The notes under the pieces: generated by a model
The model's database searches: none
Seen by the model: only the letters and a program-made list of their open reading frames with translations
What the model was told of the DNA's origin: nothing
Position numbers and translations under genes: made by a program
Assembly: GCA_036626215.1 (NCBI GenBank)
Contig: JAZKSG010000001.1
Span: 10,167-74,166, forward strand
Direction of reading: 5' to 3'
Origin: JAZKSG01 sp036626215
GTDB lineage: Archaea > Thermoplasmatota > E2 > DHVEG-1
DNA length: 64,000 bases
Shown here: positions 34,654 to 43,527 of the stretch, piece after piece
Layout of the letters: each line of letters begins with the position of its first letter
Position numbering within the stretch: position 1 is the stretch's first letter

Positions 34654-36864
34654 ATGAATAAAGAGGAAATTACTTTAAAAATATCAGAAGCATTTCAACA
34701 AGATGTAGGCTACGGCAGAGCACGTATCGATAATCAAACACGTGTAGAACTCGACTTATCTATAGGAGATGTCATAGAAATAGAAGGACAAAAAACTACC
34801 GCTGCAGTCGTATGGAGAGCACACCCAACCGACGAGGGAAAGAAAATACTGCGCATAGATAATCTTACACGTAAAAACTGTGGTGCCGGACTAGGAGACA
34901 GAGTGAAAGTAAGAAAAGCAGACATAAACGAAGCTAAACAAGTAACTCTTGCACCTCTTATATCCAAAGGTCAACAGATACAATTTGGCAGAGGGATAGA
35001 CAACCTAATCAAAAAAGGACTTCTTAAAAGACCTCTAACCAAAGGAGATAACGTCATAATCCCTGGTATAGCCTTATTCGGGAGTTCGCTCCCTTTTGTC
35101 ATAATCAACACCAACCCTAGCGGCATAGTATCAATTAACGAAAATACTAACATCAAAGTTAAAGAAGAAGCTGCCAAAACAGAGGATATGGAAGGACCAA
35201 GCGTAAGCTACGAAGACATCGGAGGTCTGAACGAAGAGATATCTAGAGTGCGTGAAATGATAGAGCTGCCTCTAAAACATCCAGAGTTGTTTGACCGACT
35301 GGGTATAGACCCGCCAAAAGGAGTTTTACTACATGGTCCTCCAGGAACAGGAAAAACACTGATAGCAAAGGCAGTGGCAAACGAATCCGGGGCAAACTTC
35401 TACACAATAAACGGCCCCGAAATCATGAGTAAATACTATGGGCAGAGTGAAGAAAATCTAAGGAAAATTTTTGATGAGGCAGAAAAAAATGCGCCATCAA
35501 TTGTTTTCATAGACGAAATCGATGCAATAGCCAGTAAAAGAGCTGAAACACACGGAGAAGTAGAAAAACGTGTAGTGTCGCAACTTCTAACACTGATGGA
35601 TGGGTTAAAAGGAAGAGGGAAAGTCATTGTTATAGGAGCCACAAACATACCAGATCAAGTAGACCCCGCACTTCGCCGGCCAGGCCGATTTGACCGAGAA
35701 ATACGAATCGATGCACCAGATCGAGGAGGACGTAAAGAAATTCTACAAATACACACCCGTGGTATGCCAAAAGCAGAAAATATAGACCTTGAACAGCTAG
35801 CTGATATCACCTATGGATATGTAGGAGCAGACCTTGCAGCTCTTGCAAGAGAATCAGCGATGAATTCACTTAGAAGATACCTACCCGAAATAAACCTAGA
35901 CGAACCCATACCTGTAGACGTCCTAGAAAAAATGGAAGTCAACATGGATGATTTTAAAGAGGCACATCGTGGTATCGAACCATCCGCGATGAGAGAATTT
36001 ATTGTACAGGTACCAAAAGTATCGTGGGAAGACGTAGGTGGGTTAGAAAACGTTAAACAACAGTTGCGCGAAGCAGTAGAATGGCCGCTAACCAAAAAAG
36101 AAGTCTTTGAAAGAATGGGTATAGAAACACCAAGCGGAATTTTACTTTACGGCCCACCCGGAACTGGAAAAACATTACTAGCGAAAGCAGTGGCGCATGA
36201 ATCAAAAGCTAATTTCATTTCAATAAAAGGACCAGAAGTTATGAGCAAATGGGTAGGCGAAAGTGAAAAAGCAGTAAGAGAATTATTCAAAAAAGCTCGA
36301 CAGGTTGCACCAACCATAGTTTTCCTTGATGAACTAGACAGCATCGCTCCTCAGAGAGGCACCCACACTGGCTCCCATGTCACAGATAGTGTGGTAAACC
36401 AACTGCTGACGAGTATCGACGGACTTGAAAGCATGGAAGGAGTCGTTGTAGTCGGTGCTACAAACAGACCCGATATAATTGATCCCGGTCTGTTGAGACC
36501 TGGCCGTTTCGATAGACTTATATCTATTCCTTCACCAGATCGAAAAGCAAGATTAGAGATACTTAAAATCCATACACGTCGTATGCCAATCGCAGATGAC
36601 GTAGATCTAGAAGAATTAGCCGATAAAACAGAGAATTATTCAGGCGCAGACATTGAAGCATTATGCCGAGAGGCAGCAATGATAGCAATAAGACAGGACG
36701 AAAACGCTGATAAAGTAGAGATGAAACACTTTGATGAAGCCATGGAAAGTGTTAGAGCATCTATAACCCCAGATATGAAAAACTTCTATGAGAAAATGTC
36801 TGGAGATCTTGGCAAGGGTGTAGCAAACAAAGACATAGAAAAAAGACAGTTAGATGTAGCCTAA
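34654..36864 (+). CDS. cdc48: CDC48/VCP-like AAA+ ATPase
   Basis: Hexameric unfoldase of 736 residues that feeds proteins to the proteasome. The N-domain has a double-psi barrel (DVGYGRARID...) and a CDC48_2 part. D1 has Walker A GPPGTGKTLIAK and Walker B IVFIDEIDAIAS. D2 has GPPGTGKTLLAK and IVFLDELDSIAP, with the sensor and arginine-finger region RRPGRFDRE and LRPGRFDRL in each. The ATG at 34654 is preferred over a TTG 33 bp upstream because GGTGG precedes it and the barrel begins directly. Its own TATA candidate is ATTTATATTAT, about 34602-34612. It lacks a C-terminal HbYX motif (ends LDVA). Confidence 0.96.
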   Translation: MNKEEITLKISEAFQQDVGYGRARIDNQTRVELDLSIGDVIEIEGQKTTAAVVWRAHPTDEGKKILRIDNLTRKNCGAGLGDRVKVRKADINEAKQVTLAPLISKGQQIQFGRGIDNLIKKGLLKRPLTKGDNVIIPGIALFGSSLPFVIINTNPSGIVSINENTNIKVKEEAAKTEDMEGPSVSYEDIGGLNEEISRVREMIELPLKHPELFDRLGIDPPKGVLLHGPPGTGKTLIAKAVANESGANFYTINGPEIMSKYYGQSEENLRKIFDEAEKNAPSIVFIDEIDAIASKRAETHGEVEKRVVSQLLTLMDGLKGRGKVIVIGATNIPDQVDPALRRPGRFDREIRIDAPDRGGRKEILQIHTRGMPKAENIDLEQLADITYGYVGADLAALARESAMNSLRRYLPEINLDEPIPVDVLEKMEVNMDDFKEAHRGIEPSAMREFIVQVPKVSWEDVGGLENVKQQLREAVEWPLTKKEVFERMGIETPSGILLYGPPGTGKTLLAKAVAHESKANFISIKGPEVMSKWVGESEKAVRELFKKARQVAPTIVFLDELDSIAPQRGTHTGSHVTDSVVNQLLTSIDGLESMEGVVVVGATNRPDIIDPGLLRPGRFDRLISIPSPDRKARLEILKIHTRRMPIADDVDLEELADKTENYSGADIEALCREAAMIAIRQDENADKVEMKHFDEAMESVRASITPDMKNFYEKMSGDLGKGVANKDIEKRQLDVA

Positions 36865-36897
36865 AATAAAACAGTTGTTCTCTACTCTTCTCTACTC

Positions 36898-36912
36898 TTT
36901 TTTTCTATTTTT
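36898..36912 (+). terminator. T-rich terminator after cdc48
   Basis: A CTTTTTTTCTATTTTT tract 34 bp after the cdc48 stop, ahead of a new promoter and the PRC-barrel gene. Composition-based call. Confidence 0.45.
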
Positions 36913-36986
36913 AGGGAAAAAGGATAAAAATAGATACTTCTATTCAATATACGAGATTCATTATAAAATAAAGGAGGTAAAAAAAT

Positions 36987-37223
36987 ATGAAAATCACCGA
37001 AGATGAACTAAGAGGAAAAACAGTCATGAGTGAAGAAGGACTTTATCTAGGGGTTATGCGTAATTCAACTACGGATAAAAAAACAGGTGAACTTGTAAAC
37101 ATTTTAGTAGAACCTTCAGAAGATGTAGACCCGAGACTTTATCATTTGGATGATGGGGGGAATCTTATATTTCCATTCAAATCAATAAAATCAGTAAAAG
37201 ACGTTATAATAATTGGTAACTAA
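36987..37223 (+). CDS. PRC-barrel domain protein
   Basis: A 78-residue single PRC-barrel: ELRGKTVMSEEGLYLGVM, then DKKTGELVNILVEP, ending with FPFKSIKSVKDVIIIG. A strong ribosome-binding site (AAAGGAGG, about 36970-36977) precedes ATG 36987. PRC-barrel proteins in archaea include CdvA relatives and small RNA-processing-associated proteins. This minimal form has no partner domain, so function is unknown. It is the last gene before the putative replication origin. Confidence 0.88.
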   Translation: MKITEDELRGKTVMSEEGLYLGVMRNSTTDKKTGELVNILVEPSEDVDPRLYHLDDGGNLIFPFKSIKSVKDVIIIGN

Positions 37224-37391
37224 AACCAGTTTGCAGTTTGAAAATATAATTCATAAACCCTATCTTTTAGACTTTTTCTTAAAAATTTTACGTTTTTTTT
37301 TTGATAGATTTATAGTCTTCTATCTATCATGCAACATGATTTTTTTCCTAAAATTTTATCTAGAATAGAGAATAGTACGATAAAAGAGACA

Positions 37392-37411
37392 CCCCTTCAT
37401 TTCGACTGGAA
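37392..37411 (-). repeat. ORB-like element 1
   Basis: On the minus strand it reads TTCCAGTCGAAATGAAGGGG. This follows the archaeal ORB core TTCCAGTGGAAAC plus the G-string (AAGGGG) bound by the Orc1/Cdc6 winged helix. It is the left, inverted element of the origin. Confidence 0.65.
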
Positions 37412-37595
37412 GAGGATCAATGGCGGGGTATAGTTTCATATATAATATGTAAGACGTAAGTATAGACAGCAACGTATTCGTTTAATGGTATTTCAATATT
37501 CTCATTTTTAAAAATATATTAATAGACAAATCTTTTTATTTTTTATTCAAAATCACAAAATTTGACACTTTTTTGGCAACCCACACATTTTTCTT

Positions 37596-37615
37596 TTCCA
37601 CATGAAACAAAGGCC
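37596..37615 (+). repeat. ORB-like element 2
   Basis: TTCCACATGAAACAAAGGCC on the plus strand. It keeps the TTCCA...GAAAC core and a shortened G-string. It faces element 1 across the AT-rich segment. Confidence 0.65.
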
Positions 37616-37731
37616 TATCCCATTATTGTTTTAACCAACTAATATTATAAACTAAAATCAATTTTTTAAGGAGTACCCTCCTAGAGATAGGTACTGAAAA
37701 ATATAAACAAGTTTTTAATACCACCCTCCCA

Positions 37732-37751
37732 TTACACATGAAATGAAGGGG
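37732..37751 (+). repeat. ORB-like element 3, overlapping the cdc6 ribosome-binding site
   Basis: TTACACATGAAATGAAGGGG. It shares CACATGAAA with element 2 and GAAATGAAGGGG with element 1. Its G-string is at the same time the ribosome-binding sequence for the TTG start of cdc6 at 37759, so initiator binding here could repress its own gene. Confidence 0.6.
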
Positions 37752-37758
37752 GAATATT

Positions 37759-39021
37759 TTGGCGAATAAGAAAAACACTGTTAACAGTGACATATTTGGT
37801 AGACTACTAAAATCTAACGGTATTTTTATGAACCGTGAGGCAATGCGCCCATCTTACATGCCTGATGTTTTACCACATAGGGAAAAAGAAATAGATAACT
37901 TAGCTTCTGTTCTTGTACCTGCTCTAAGAGGAGAAACACCTTCAAATGTTTTCATATATGGTAAAACTGGAACTGGAAAAACAGCAGTTACTAAGTTTCT
38001 AGGGAAAGAACTTTTGAAGAAAGGTGAAGAAACAGGAAAAGACGTTAATTTTATTTATATTAACTGTGAAGTGGTCGACACACAATATCGTCTTCTCCAG
38101 AACATAACTAATCATTTTATTGAAGAGTGGTCTGAAAGAATTCCTTTTACCGGTTGGCCAACTGACCAAGTTTTTGCTAAGCTTAAAAAGATGATTGAAA
38201 AAAACGGTGGAGTAGCTGTCATCATACTCGATGAAATTGACAAGTTAAAAGGAGATGAAGCTCTCTATAATCTTTCACGTATCAACAGCGACCTACAAAA
38301 CGCCAAAGTTTCTATTGTAGGAATTTCAAATGATCTTAAATTCACTGAGTTTCTTGATCCACGGGTAAAATCTAGTCTCGGTGAAGAAAATATGATTTTT
38401 CCACCCTATAACGCTGGAGAACTACAAGACATTCTGCATCAAAGGGTAGATATTGCGTTGAGAGATAACGCAGTAAGCGATGATGTGATCCCTCTCTGTG
38501 CTGCTCTTGCTGCACAGGAACATGGTGATGCCCGTAGAGCATTAGACCTTCTTCGTATGAGTGCTGAACTTGTGGAACGAAGTGATTCTCCTAAAGTTAC
38601 AAAAAAATTTGTTCGACTAGCTCAAAACAAGATAGAAGTAGATCGTGTTATAGAAGTAGTTAGAACACTTCCCACTCAATCTAAACTTATCCTATTCGCT
38701 ATTTTGTTGCAAGAAAAGCACAACAAGAAGACTGAGTCAGCTGCTGCTATAACTACAGGAGAGGTCTATAGCGTCTATAAAAACCTTTGTAAAAGAACTC
38801 GGACAGATTGTTTAACCCAGCGAAGGGTGGCAGATCTTATTTCTGAGTTGGATATGCTTGGCATAATTACAGCAAGGGTAATATCTAAGGGTAGATATGG
38901 CCGGACACGTGAAATCAAGATGTCTTCTTCTTCTGAAGAAATCGCTGATATTCTTAAGGAAGATGAGGTTTTTGAAGATCTATCTAATTATAAATTCCAT
39001 GGACAGGCAAGATTGATTTAA
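37759..39021 (+). CDS. cdc6: Orc1/Cdc6 replication initiator
   Basis: Origin-binding AAA+ ATPase of 420 residues, also the MCM loader. Walker A GKTGTGKT (about 68-75), Walker B VIILDEIDKL, sensor-1 GISNDLKF and the ORC-specific QEHGDARRALDLLR sensor-2 are present. The C-terminal winged helix (about 315-410) has RVADLISELDMLGII and the wing RGRYGRTREI. TTG 37759 is used as start because AAGGGGGA lies upstream and family similarity starts soon after. Three ORB-like elements in the upstream gap make this a cis-acting initiator-origin pair. Confidence 0.95.
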   Translation: MANKKNTVNSDIFGRLLKSNGIFMNREAMRPSYMPDVLPHREKEIDNLASVLVPALRGETPSNVFIYGKTGTGKTAVTKFLGKELLKKGEETGKDVNFIYINCEVVDTQYRLLQNITNHFIEEWSERIPFTGWPTDQVFAKLKKMIEKNGGVAVIILDEIDKLKGDEALYNLSRINSDLQNAKVSIVGISNDLKFTEFLDPRVKSSLGEENMIFPPYNAGELQDILHQRVDIALRDNAVSDDVIPLCAALAAQEHGDARRALDLLRMSAELVERSDSPKVTKKFVRLAQNKIEVDRVIEVVRTLPTQSKLILFAILLQEKHNKKTESAAAITTGEVYSVYKNLCKRTRTDCLTQRRVADLISELDMLGIITARVISKGRYGRTREIKMSSSSEEIADILKEDEVFEDLSNYKFHGQARLI

Positions 39022-39476
39022 AAGATAGAAAATTTTCTTTTCCCTTTTTCATTTTATTTCATATTTTTTCTAAAAAACATTTTAAAAAATCTTGATTAAA
39101 AGTGTAATTAAGGGGGCCGGGGAAATTACAGTTTTTTTGTTGTTATCATGAAAGCCATGATTTCTTTTTGTTAGGAATCGGGAATTTTGGTAAGCCCCAT
39201 CCTTTTACCCTCTCTTTCTTCTTTAACTCGTTCCACCGGTTTTCCCCCAAAAATTTACAAATAGAATGTAATACGGAACGCATTATTAAACTTTTACAAA
39301 TAAATTGATGCCGCCGTTGATAAGATAATGTTAGACTTAGAAACTATGCCTAAAATGCCAAAGCAACGATTAATATCTGGGCATAATAAATATTTACTTT
39401 TATGTAACAAAGTTTATAAAATATAAAAACAAATATTATTATAGAAAGATATAATAAAATGATGGATTGAAGGTAT
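39022..39476. other. Gene-free stretch downstream of cdc6
   Basis: 455 bp without a convincing gene. It holds T-rich terminator-like runs (39038-39070), G-rich AGGGGGCCGGGG (39110-39121), a perfect ATCATG-N5-CATGAT hairpin (39145-39161), and TTCCACCGGTTTTCCCCC (39231-39248), a degenerate ORB at best. An open frame of 32 codons from ATG 39329 to about 39427 (MLDLETMPKMPKQR...) is preceded in frame by IDAAVDKI without a start and could be a gene remnant. A TATA-rich stretch near 39410-39430 probably drives the next gene. Confidence 0.5.
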
Positions 39477-39926
39477 ATGATAAAAAATAAAGAAATCATT
39501 GGACCGTTAATTATGACATTTCTTTTGATATCACTGTTTTGTATAATGCCTGTTTCTTCAGAAAAAGAAAAAAATTTTAAAAAAGAAGAGTTAAACAACT
39601 CAGGTATATTCGATAAACTTTCGGTTTTTTGCAAGATTAATTCTTCTGGGAAAGCCAGAATAGTAACTGGAGGGGAAGGGTATCCTTCAAAGAATTCAAG
39701 TTTGACTATACTTATAGATATAGATTGCAGCGGAGAAGAATCCTACGGGGAGACTAATATAACCCCTATGCTTGGATATGCTCCTTGGAATAAAAAAATA
39801 AATGGATCACATAGACTCATAATTTGGGGTTTCTGGGGTGATTTTCAGCGAGAAAATCTTGAAACCTCATCTGGACCCGTAGATTATACTTTGAATGGAA
39901 AAGCTCTATTTGTCCAAATAATATAA
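39477..39926 (+). CDS. Small secreted protein of unknown function
   Basis: 149 residues with a signal peptide (about 1-28, LIMTFLLISLFCIMPVSS). The mature part of about 120 residues has two cysteines (CKINSSGK, DIDCSGE), several sequons and aromatic-rich strands (IIWGFWGDF). There is no anchor, so it is released or held by partners. I do not recognise a family. It is convergent with the C25 peptidase gene; the stops are 56 bp apart. Confidence 0.65.
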   Translation: MIKNKEIIGPLIMTFLLISLFCIMPVSSEKEKNFKKEELNNSGIFDKLSVFCKINSSGKARIVTGGEGYPSKNSSLTILIDIDCSGEESYGETNITPMLGYAPWNKKINGSHRLIIWGFWGDFQRENLETSSGPVDYTLNGKALFVQII

Positions 39927-39982
39927 AAAAACACATATTTTTTCTGTAAATATCTATAAAGAAATAATAAAGAGGATGTTTT

Positions 39983-42004
39983 TTATTGCGGGTATCCTCC
40001 AATTTTTAGGCTCGGGTCTCCAAGTAAAACCCATTGTTGAACTGTTTTAGCATGACCTGCAGGGACATCTGACATGTCGAAAGTGTCAACATAGGTTTTT
40101 ATTGATTCCATGAAAGCTTCTCCCAGTATTTCGTGGCCATGTTCACCATATTGTCTAAAGAATTCTATAGTTATCCATCCGTCCCCACCATCAGTTGTGG
40201 ATATTTTACCTATACGTCCATATCCTAATCCGGTGTTTCCTATAGTGGCTATAGCTCCCCCTTCTTTCAAACGTACAATATTCCAGCTGAAACATTCAGG
40301 TACAGGTGAACCATATGTCCACATCTGGTTGTCTTTTCCAAGCTGATAGTATAAGATGTGCATGATAGTTGGAATTAATGACACGTTGAACTGACTGTTA
40401 TGGCATCCTCCTATAACCATCACAGGTAGCTTATCATCATTAGAAAGTTTATTCATTGGGTAATACGGGCGGTCAAGGAAGGATTTGAGTCTGTGTGGTT
40501 TTAGAGTTGTTACACGTAGACCTGTAACACTACCACCACTACGATCTCCTGGTACGCCGGGGTAATGGTCTGCCCAAACATTAGGGCTTCCATGTCCGGA
40601 CATAAATACAAAACCATTTCCTTCGTTTAATGCCTCCATGACATCTTTTTCACCGGAGAAGCCGCCGTTTGAAGCCCAGAGTATATTCTTTTTGAATTCA
40701 TCTGGCATATAGTATAATGCTCCTCCTCTACCCATCAGTTTTTTGTCGCCAGTTACCCATTCACCTTCATAGTACATTTCGGTGTTGTTTCTCCATTCGT
40801 TGAAAACCTTCTCACCGTCTTCGTTCTCTACCCATATATGCATATTTGTTGTGTTTCCATATGGTTTTGGGTCATATGATTTACCCCGTATATGCATTGT
40901 TTTGTTTTCGTAGCTGACGTTTGCCCAACCTGTAAATTCATTACAATAATCATTTGCTTGTGGGTCAAAAGATACATCATCTTTCCCTAAGACATCTCCA
41001 TCTGATGGTGAAGTAATCTCTGCTATTGGTAGGGCAGGATATTGATTCACCTGTAGATTATCGTCATGATTGAAAGTAACAGATGATTCTGATGAATGAT
41101 TAACAGTTACTTTAACTATATCCAGATTTCCTTTTACTCCTTCTTTGTTGGTGCTTTGTCCATAAATAGTATATTCACCAGATGGTAGACCACTACTGTT
41201 CCATTGGAAATCAAGGTCTTCTTGATCGAGGAAACCATCCCCGGATACCACTGTCATCTTTTTAAACCATTCTTTTCCATACGTATTTTTCTCATAGTGA
41301 ATTATTTTATCTACAACGTTTTTTACCTCTAGACGATTTCTGCATGCTAGACGACCAACTGCTATCTCTGGCGAGTAGTCTATGCCGCTGTCGTTTTTTT
41401 CAACACCAGGTTTATCATATACTGCAAAATAATCATCATTATTTGGATCCCAGCTGCTGAAAGTATCATTTTCATCATATATATCTGCGTAGTATAAATC
41501 ACTTATTACACCAGGGTCGTGAACATCTGAGGCAGATGCTGTAACAGTATTCAACGGATGCTTAGGGTTGTCATAAAAATTGGTATAACGAACAGGAACA
41601 TACCAATGATCTGCTCCATAGTTTGCTGTGTCTCTAGGCCTAGCATATATTTTTGATTTTAAACCTCCAACCAGCAATAGGTATTTGATATTCCATTCAT
41701 CATAGGCATGTTTCACAAAATATTTGATTTTCTCTGGTTTGTCTCGGCCGTCGTAGTTTTGATAGATGTTGTCTGTCGTCTCCATAATTGTTTTTATGCC
41801 CATTTCTTCTTTATGATCAACTAACCTTTGTAATTGCCGGGTAAACGTTTTGTGGGTAATTATCAGCAAATCATATTCTGAATTTGTTGATGATTTTTCT
41901 ATATTGTTACTCGTTGTTTCATTTGACTCTATTGCGAAAGCCCCAGCTGCGTTCAATAAAAACAGGCCTGCCACCAAAATAGGCAGTATTTTTTTTATAT
42001 TCAT
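39983..42004 (-). CDS. Secreted C25 (gingipain-like) cysteine peptidase
   Basis: 673 residues. Signal peptide 1-24, then a caspase-like fold of the C25 family: LLIITHKTF and LLLVGG strands, catalytic His471 in MSGHGSPNVW and Cys534 in VIGGCHNSQFN. A beta-sandwich-like insertion (about 260-410, with GLPSGEYTIYGQSTNKEG) sits inside the peptidase region. No C-terminal sorting or anchor domain is seen, and the pro-region is short. Extracellular gingipains were reported in sediment MBG-D archaea and linked to detrital protein use. It follows an ABC exporter in the same direction after 83 bp. Confidence 0.88.
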   Translation of the reverse strand: MNIKKILPILVAGLFLLNAAGAFAIESNETTSNNIEKSSTNSEYDLLIITHKTFTRQLQRLVDHKEEMGIKTIMETTDNIYQNYDGRDKPEKIKYFVKHAYDEWNIKYLLLVGGLKSKIYARPRDTANYGADHWYVPVRYTNFYDNPKHPLNTVTASASDVHDPGVISDLYYADIYDENDTFSSWDPNNDDYFAVYDKPGVEKNDSGIDYSPEIAVGRLACRNRLEVKNVVDKIIHYEKNTYGKEWFKKMTVVSGDGFLDQEDLDFQWNSSGLPSGEYTIYGQSTNKEGVKGNLDIVKVTVNHSSESSVTFNHDDNLQVNQYPALPIAEITSPSDGDVLGKDDVSFDPQANDYCNEFTGWANVSYENKTMHIRGKSYDPKPYGNTTNMHIWVENEDGEKVFNEWRNNTEMYYEGEWVTGDKKLMGRGGALYYMPDEFKKNILWASNGGFSGEKDVMEALNEGNGFVFMSGHGSPNVWADHYPGVPGDRSGGSVTGLRVTTLKPHRLKSFLDRPYYPMNKLSNDDKLPVMVIGGCHNSQFNVSLIPTIMHILYYQLGKDNQMWTYGSPVPECFSWNIVRLKEGGAIATIGNTGLGYGRIGKISTTDGGDGWITIEFFRQYGEHGHEILGEAFMESIKTYVDTFDMSDVPAGHAKTVQQWVLLGDPSLKIGGYPQ

Positions 42005-42087
42005 TTCTATAGCCTCCCTACTAATTCAAAATTATTAATAATATAATTGCTTATAAATATTATGTATGTTTTTTCAAATACCAGTTT

Positions 42088-43527
42088 TTATAGAGATAAC
42101 TCTCCTTTTCTAAGAGCTTCTACCGGTGGGAGCATAGATGCTTTTTTAGCAGGTATAGCTGCTGCTAATACTGACAAAAGTACAGGTAGGAGCAAAGCCA
42201 CCAACAAGGTAAGCCAGTTAACTATAAAACCAATTTTCAGTTGTGTGCCTGCAATAAACTCTACGCTTAGACCATACCAGTTAACTATATTCATTACAAT
42301 CAAAGAGAGAACAATCCCAACCACACCAGCTATAAAACCGATTATTAACCCCTGGTATAAAAATATTTTAAATATCGTCCTATCACGCGCTCCAAATGCT
42401 TTTAAACTCCCTATTTCTCGGGTTTTCCGCATTATAATTGAACCCATCACATATTTTATTGCTGCTCCGCATAAGAACAATGTAACTCCTATGCTTCCCC
42501 AGAGCATAATTGTTACAACATCTTGCATGCTCCCTGTGATATATATCAAAAAATCATGCCAGCTAAAAACTTTATAATTTGGTACAGCATCACTAATCTC
42601 TTCTTTTATCTCCTGGGAGCGCCCTGCAGGATTTAGCCTGTGTAAAGGCTCTGGTGCTTTAACTAATACGGCATCTCCTCGGCTTCTATCTACTTCTATG
42701 GGGTGGTATCCTTTAAATGTTCCAACCCCCGGGATATACCAATCTTTACCAGTTATTTCCCCGTATCCTTTGATTTCTCTTACGCTGTCGGCATGCATAA
42801 ACCATATCATAGCTTCCAATGTTGGCGTTCCGCTAGTGTATAACCCAATTACTTTTACAGGTACGGTTGCATAACTGGCTTGATTTCCGGAAACACTTAG
42901 CGTTAAGGATATTGTTTTACCTACATCTATATACGGATGGATTTTAGCTGCAGTTTCACCTACAATAATAGGATAAGGTTCTTCGTTCTCAAACGGTTTT
43001 TCGCTACTTCCATATGTAAAATCTGGGAGATCACCAGGTCCTTTAACTTCTATATATAATGGTGTGTGCCCTCGCAAAACAGGGTCATTTTCTCGAAAAA
43101 AACGTCCTTTAACTATTTTATCCTGTATGTTAGAAACAAGTTTTTCTTTTTCTGGGTTGATCCCTTGGACTGTACAGGCATCCATCATGCCTTCTTCAGC
43201 TCCCAAACCATAAGCTCCTTGAGCCGTTACTCTGATACTTGTCATATACTCAGGAAATCTATTTTCGATTTTTTTTGCTATTTCGCCTGCATCCTTTAAT
43301 TCAGGCTCTGTACCATATATGTCTCTGGCATTGCAGCTTGGATCAACGATTATTGCGTCACTGGTAACCAGTTTTGTAGTGTCATCAACTACTTGCATCA
43401 TATAGTTTAGATATGCGTTTTCCAACATGAAGGAAGACATAGTCAACGCTATAACTAAGATAATAACTCCATAAATCCGTTTATGGTCTCTTAATTCACC
43501 AATTGCGAGACGGCTACTAACACCCAA
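42088..43527 (-). CDS. ABC transporter permease, MacB/FtsX type
   Basis: About 480 residues. An N-terminal helix (about 20-40) is followed by a large extracytoplasmic MacB-PCD-like domain to about 330, then three helices in the FtsX domain (about 345-375, 395-430, 445-475) with EIGSLKAFGARDRTIFKIFLYQG and a C-terminal PAKKASMLPPVEALRKGE. The TTG at 43527 is preferred because GGAAGGAGGGAG lies 8 bp upstream; an in-frame ATG at 43563 would give 12 more residues. It overlaps the ATPase gene, a clear exporter pair. Confidence 0.9.
   Translation of the reverse strand: MGVSSRLAIGELRDHKRIYGVIILVIALTMSSFMLENAYLNYMMQVVDDTTKLVTSDAIIVDPSCNARDIYGTEPELKDAGEIAKKIENRFPEYMTSIRVTAQGAYGLGAEEGMMDACTVQGINPEKEKLVSNIQDKIVKGRFFRENDPVLRGHTPLYIEVKGPGDLPDFTYGSSEKPFENEEPYPIIVGETAAKIHPYIDVGKTISLTLSVSGNQASYATVPVKVIGLYTSGTPTLEAMIWFMHADSVREIKGYGEITGKDWYIPGVGTFKGYHPIEVDRSRGDAVLVKAPEPLHRLNPAGRSQEIKEEISDAVPNYKVFSWHDFLIYITGSMQDVVTIMLWGSIGVTLFLCGAAIKYVMGSIIMRKTREIGSLKAFGARDRTIFKIFLYQGLIIGFIAGVVGIVLSLIVMNIVNWYGLSVEFIAGTQLKIGFIVNWLTLLVALLLPVLLSVLAAAIPAKKASMLPPVEALRKGELSL

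Larger units (their letters stand above)
37224..37758. other. Putative chromosomal replication origin (oriC)
   Basis: A 535 bp gene-free stretch directly upstream of orc1/cdc6. It contains three origin-recognition-box-like elements of consensus TTCCA-(S)(W)(Y)-GAAA(Y)(R)AAGG: one on the minus strand (37392-37411) and two on the plus strand (37596-37615 and 37732-37751). The first two face each other across an AT-rich segment (about 37435-37590) that could be the unwinding element. Inverted ORBs flanking such a region next to cdc6 are the classic archaeal origin plan. It was read by eye; no skew calculation was done. Confidence 0.72.

Noticed and set aside
39110..39248. G-rich and C-rich runs (AGGGGGCCGGGG; CCGGTTTTCCCCC) as further ORBs or a structured RNA
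   Set aside because: They match the ORB core poorly and no consistent helix set was found; left as plain intergenic description.
42047..42577. 176-codon plus-strand open frame
   Set aside because: It lies antisense within the ABC permease gene, has no ribosome-binding site at its start and a composition typical of a shadow frame.
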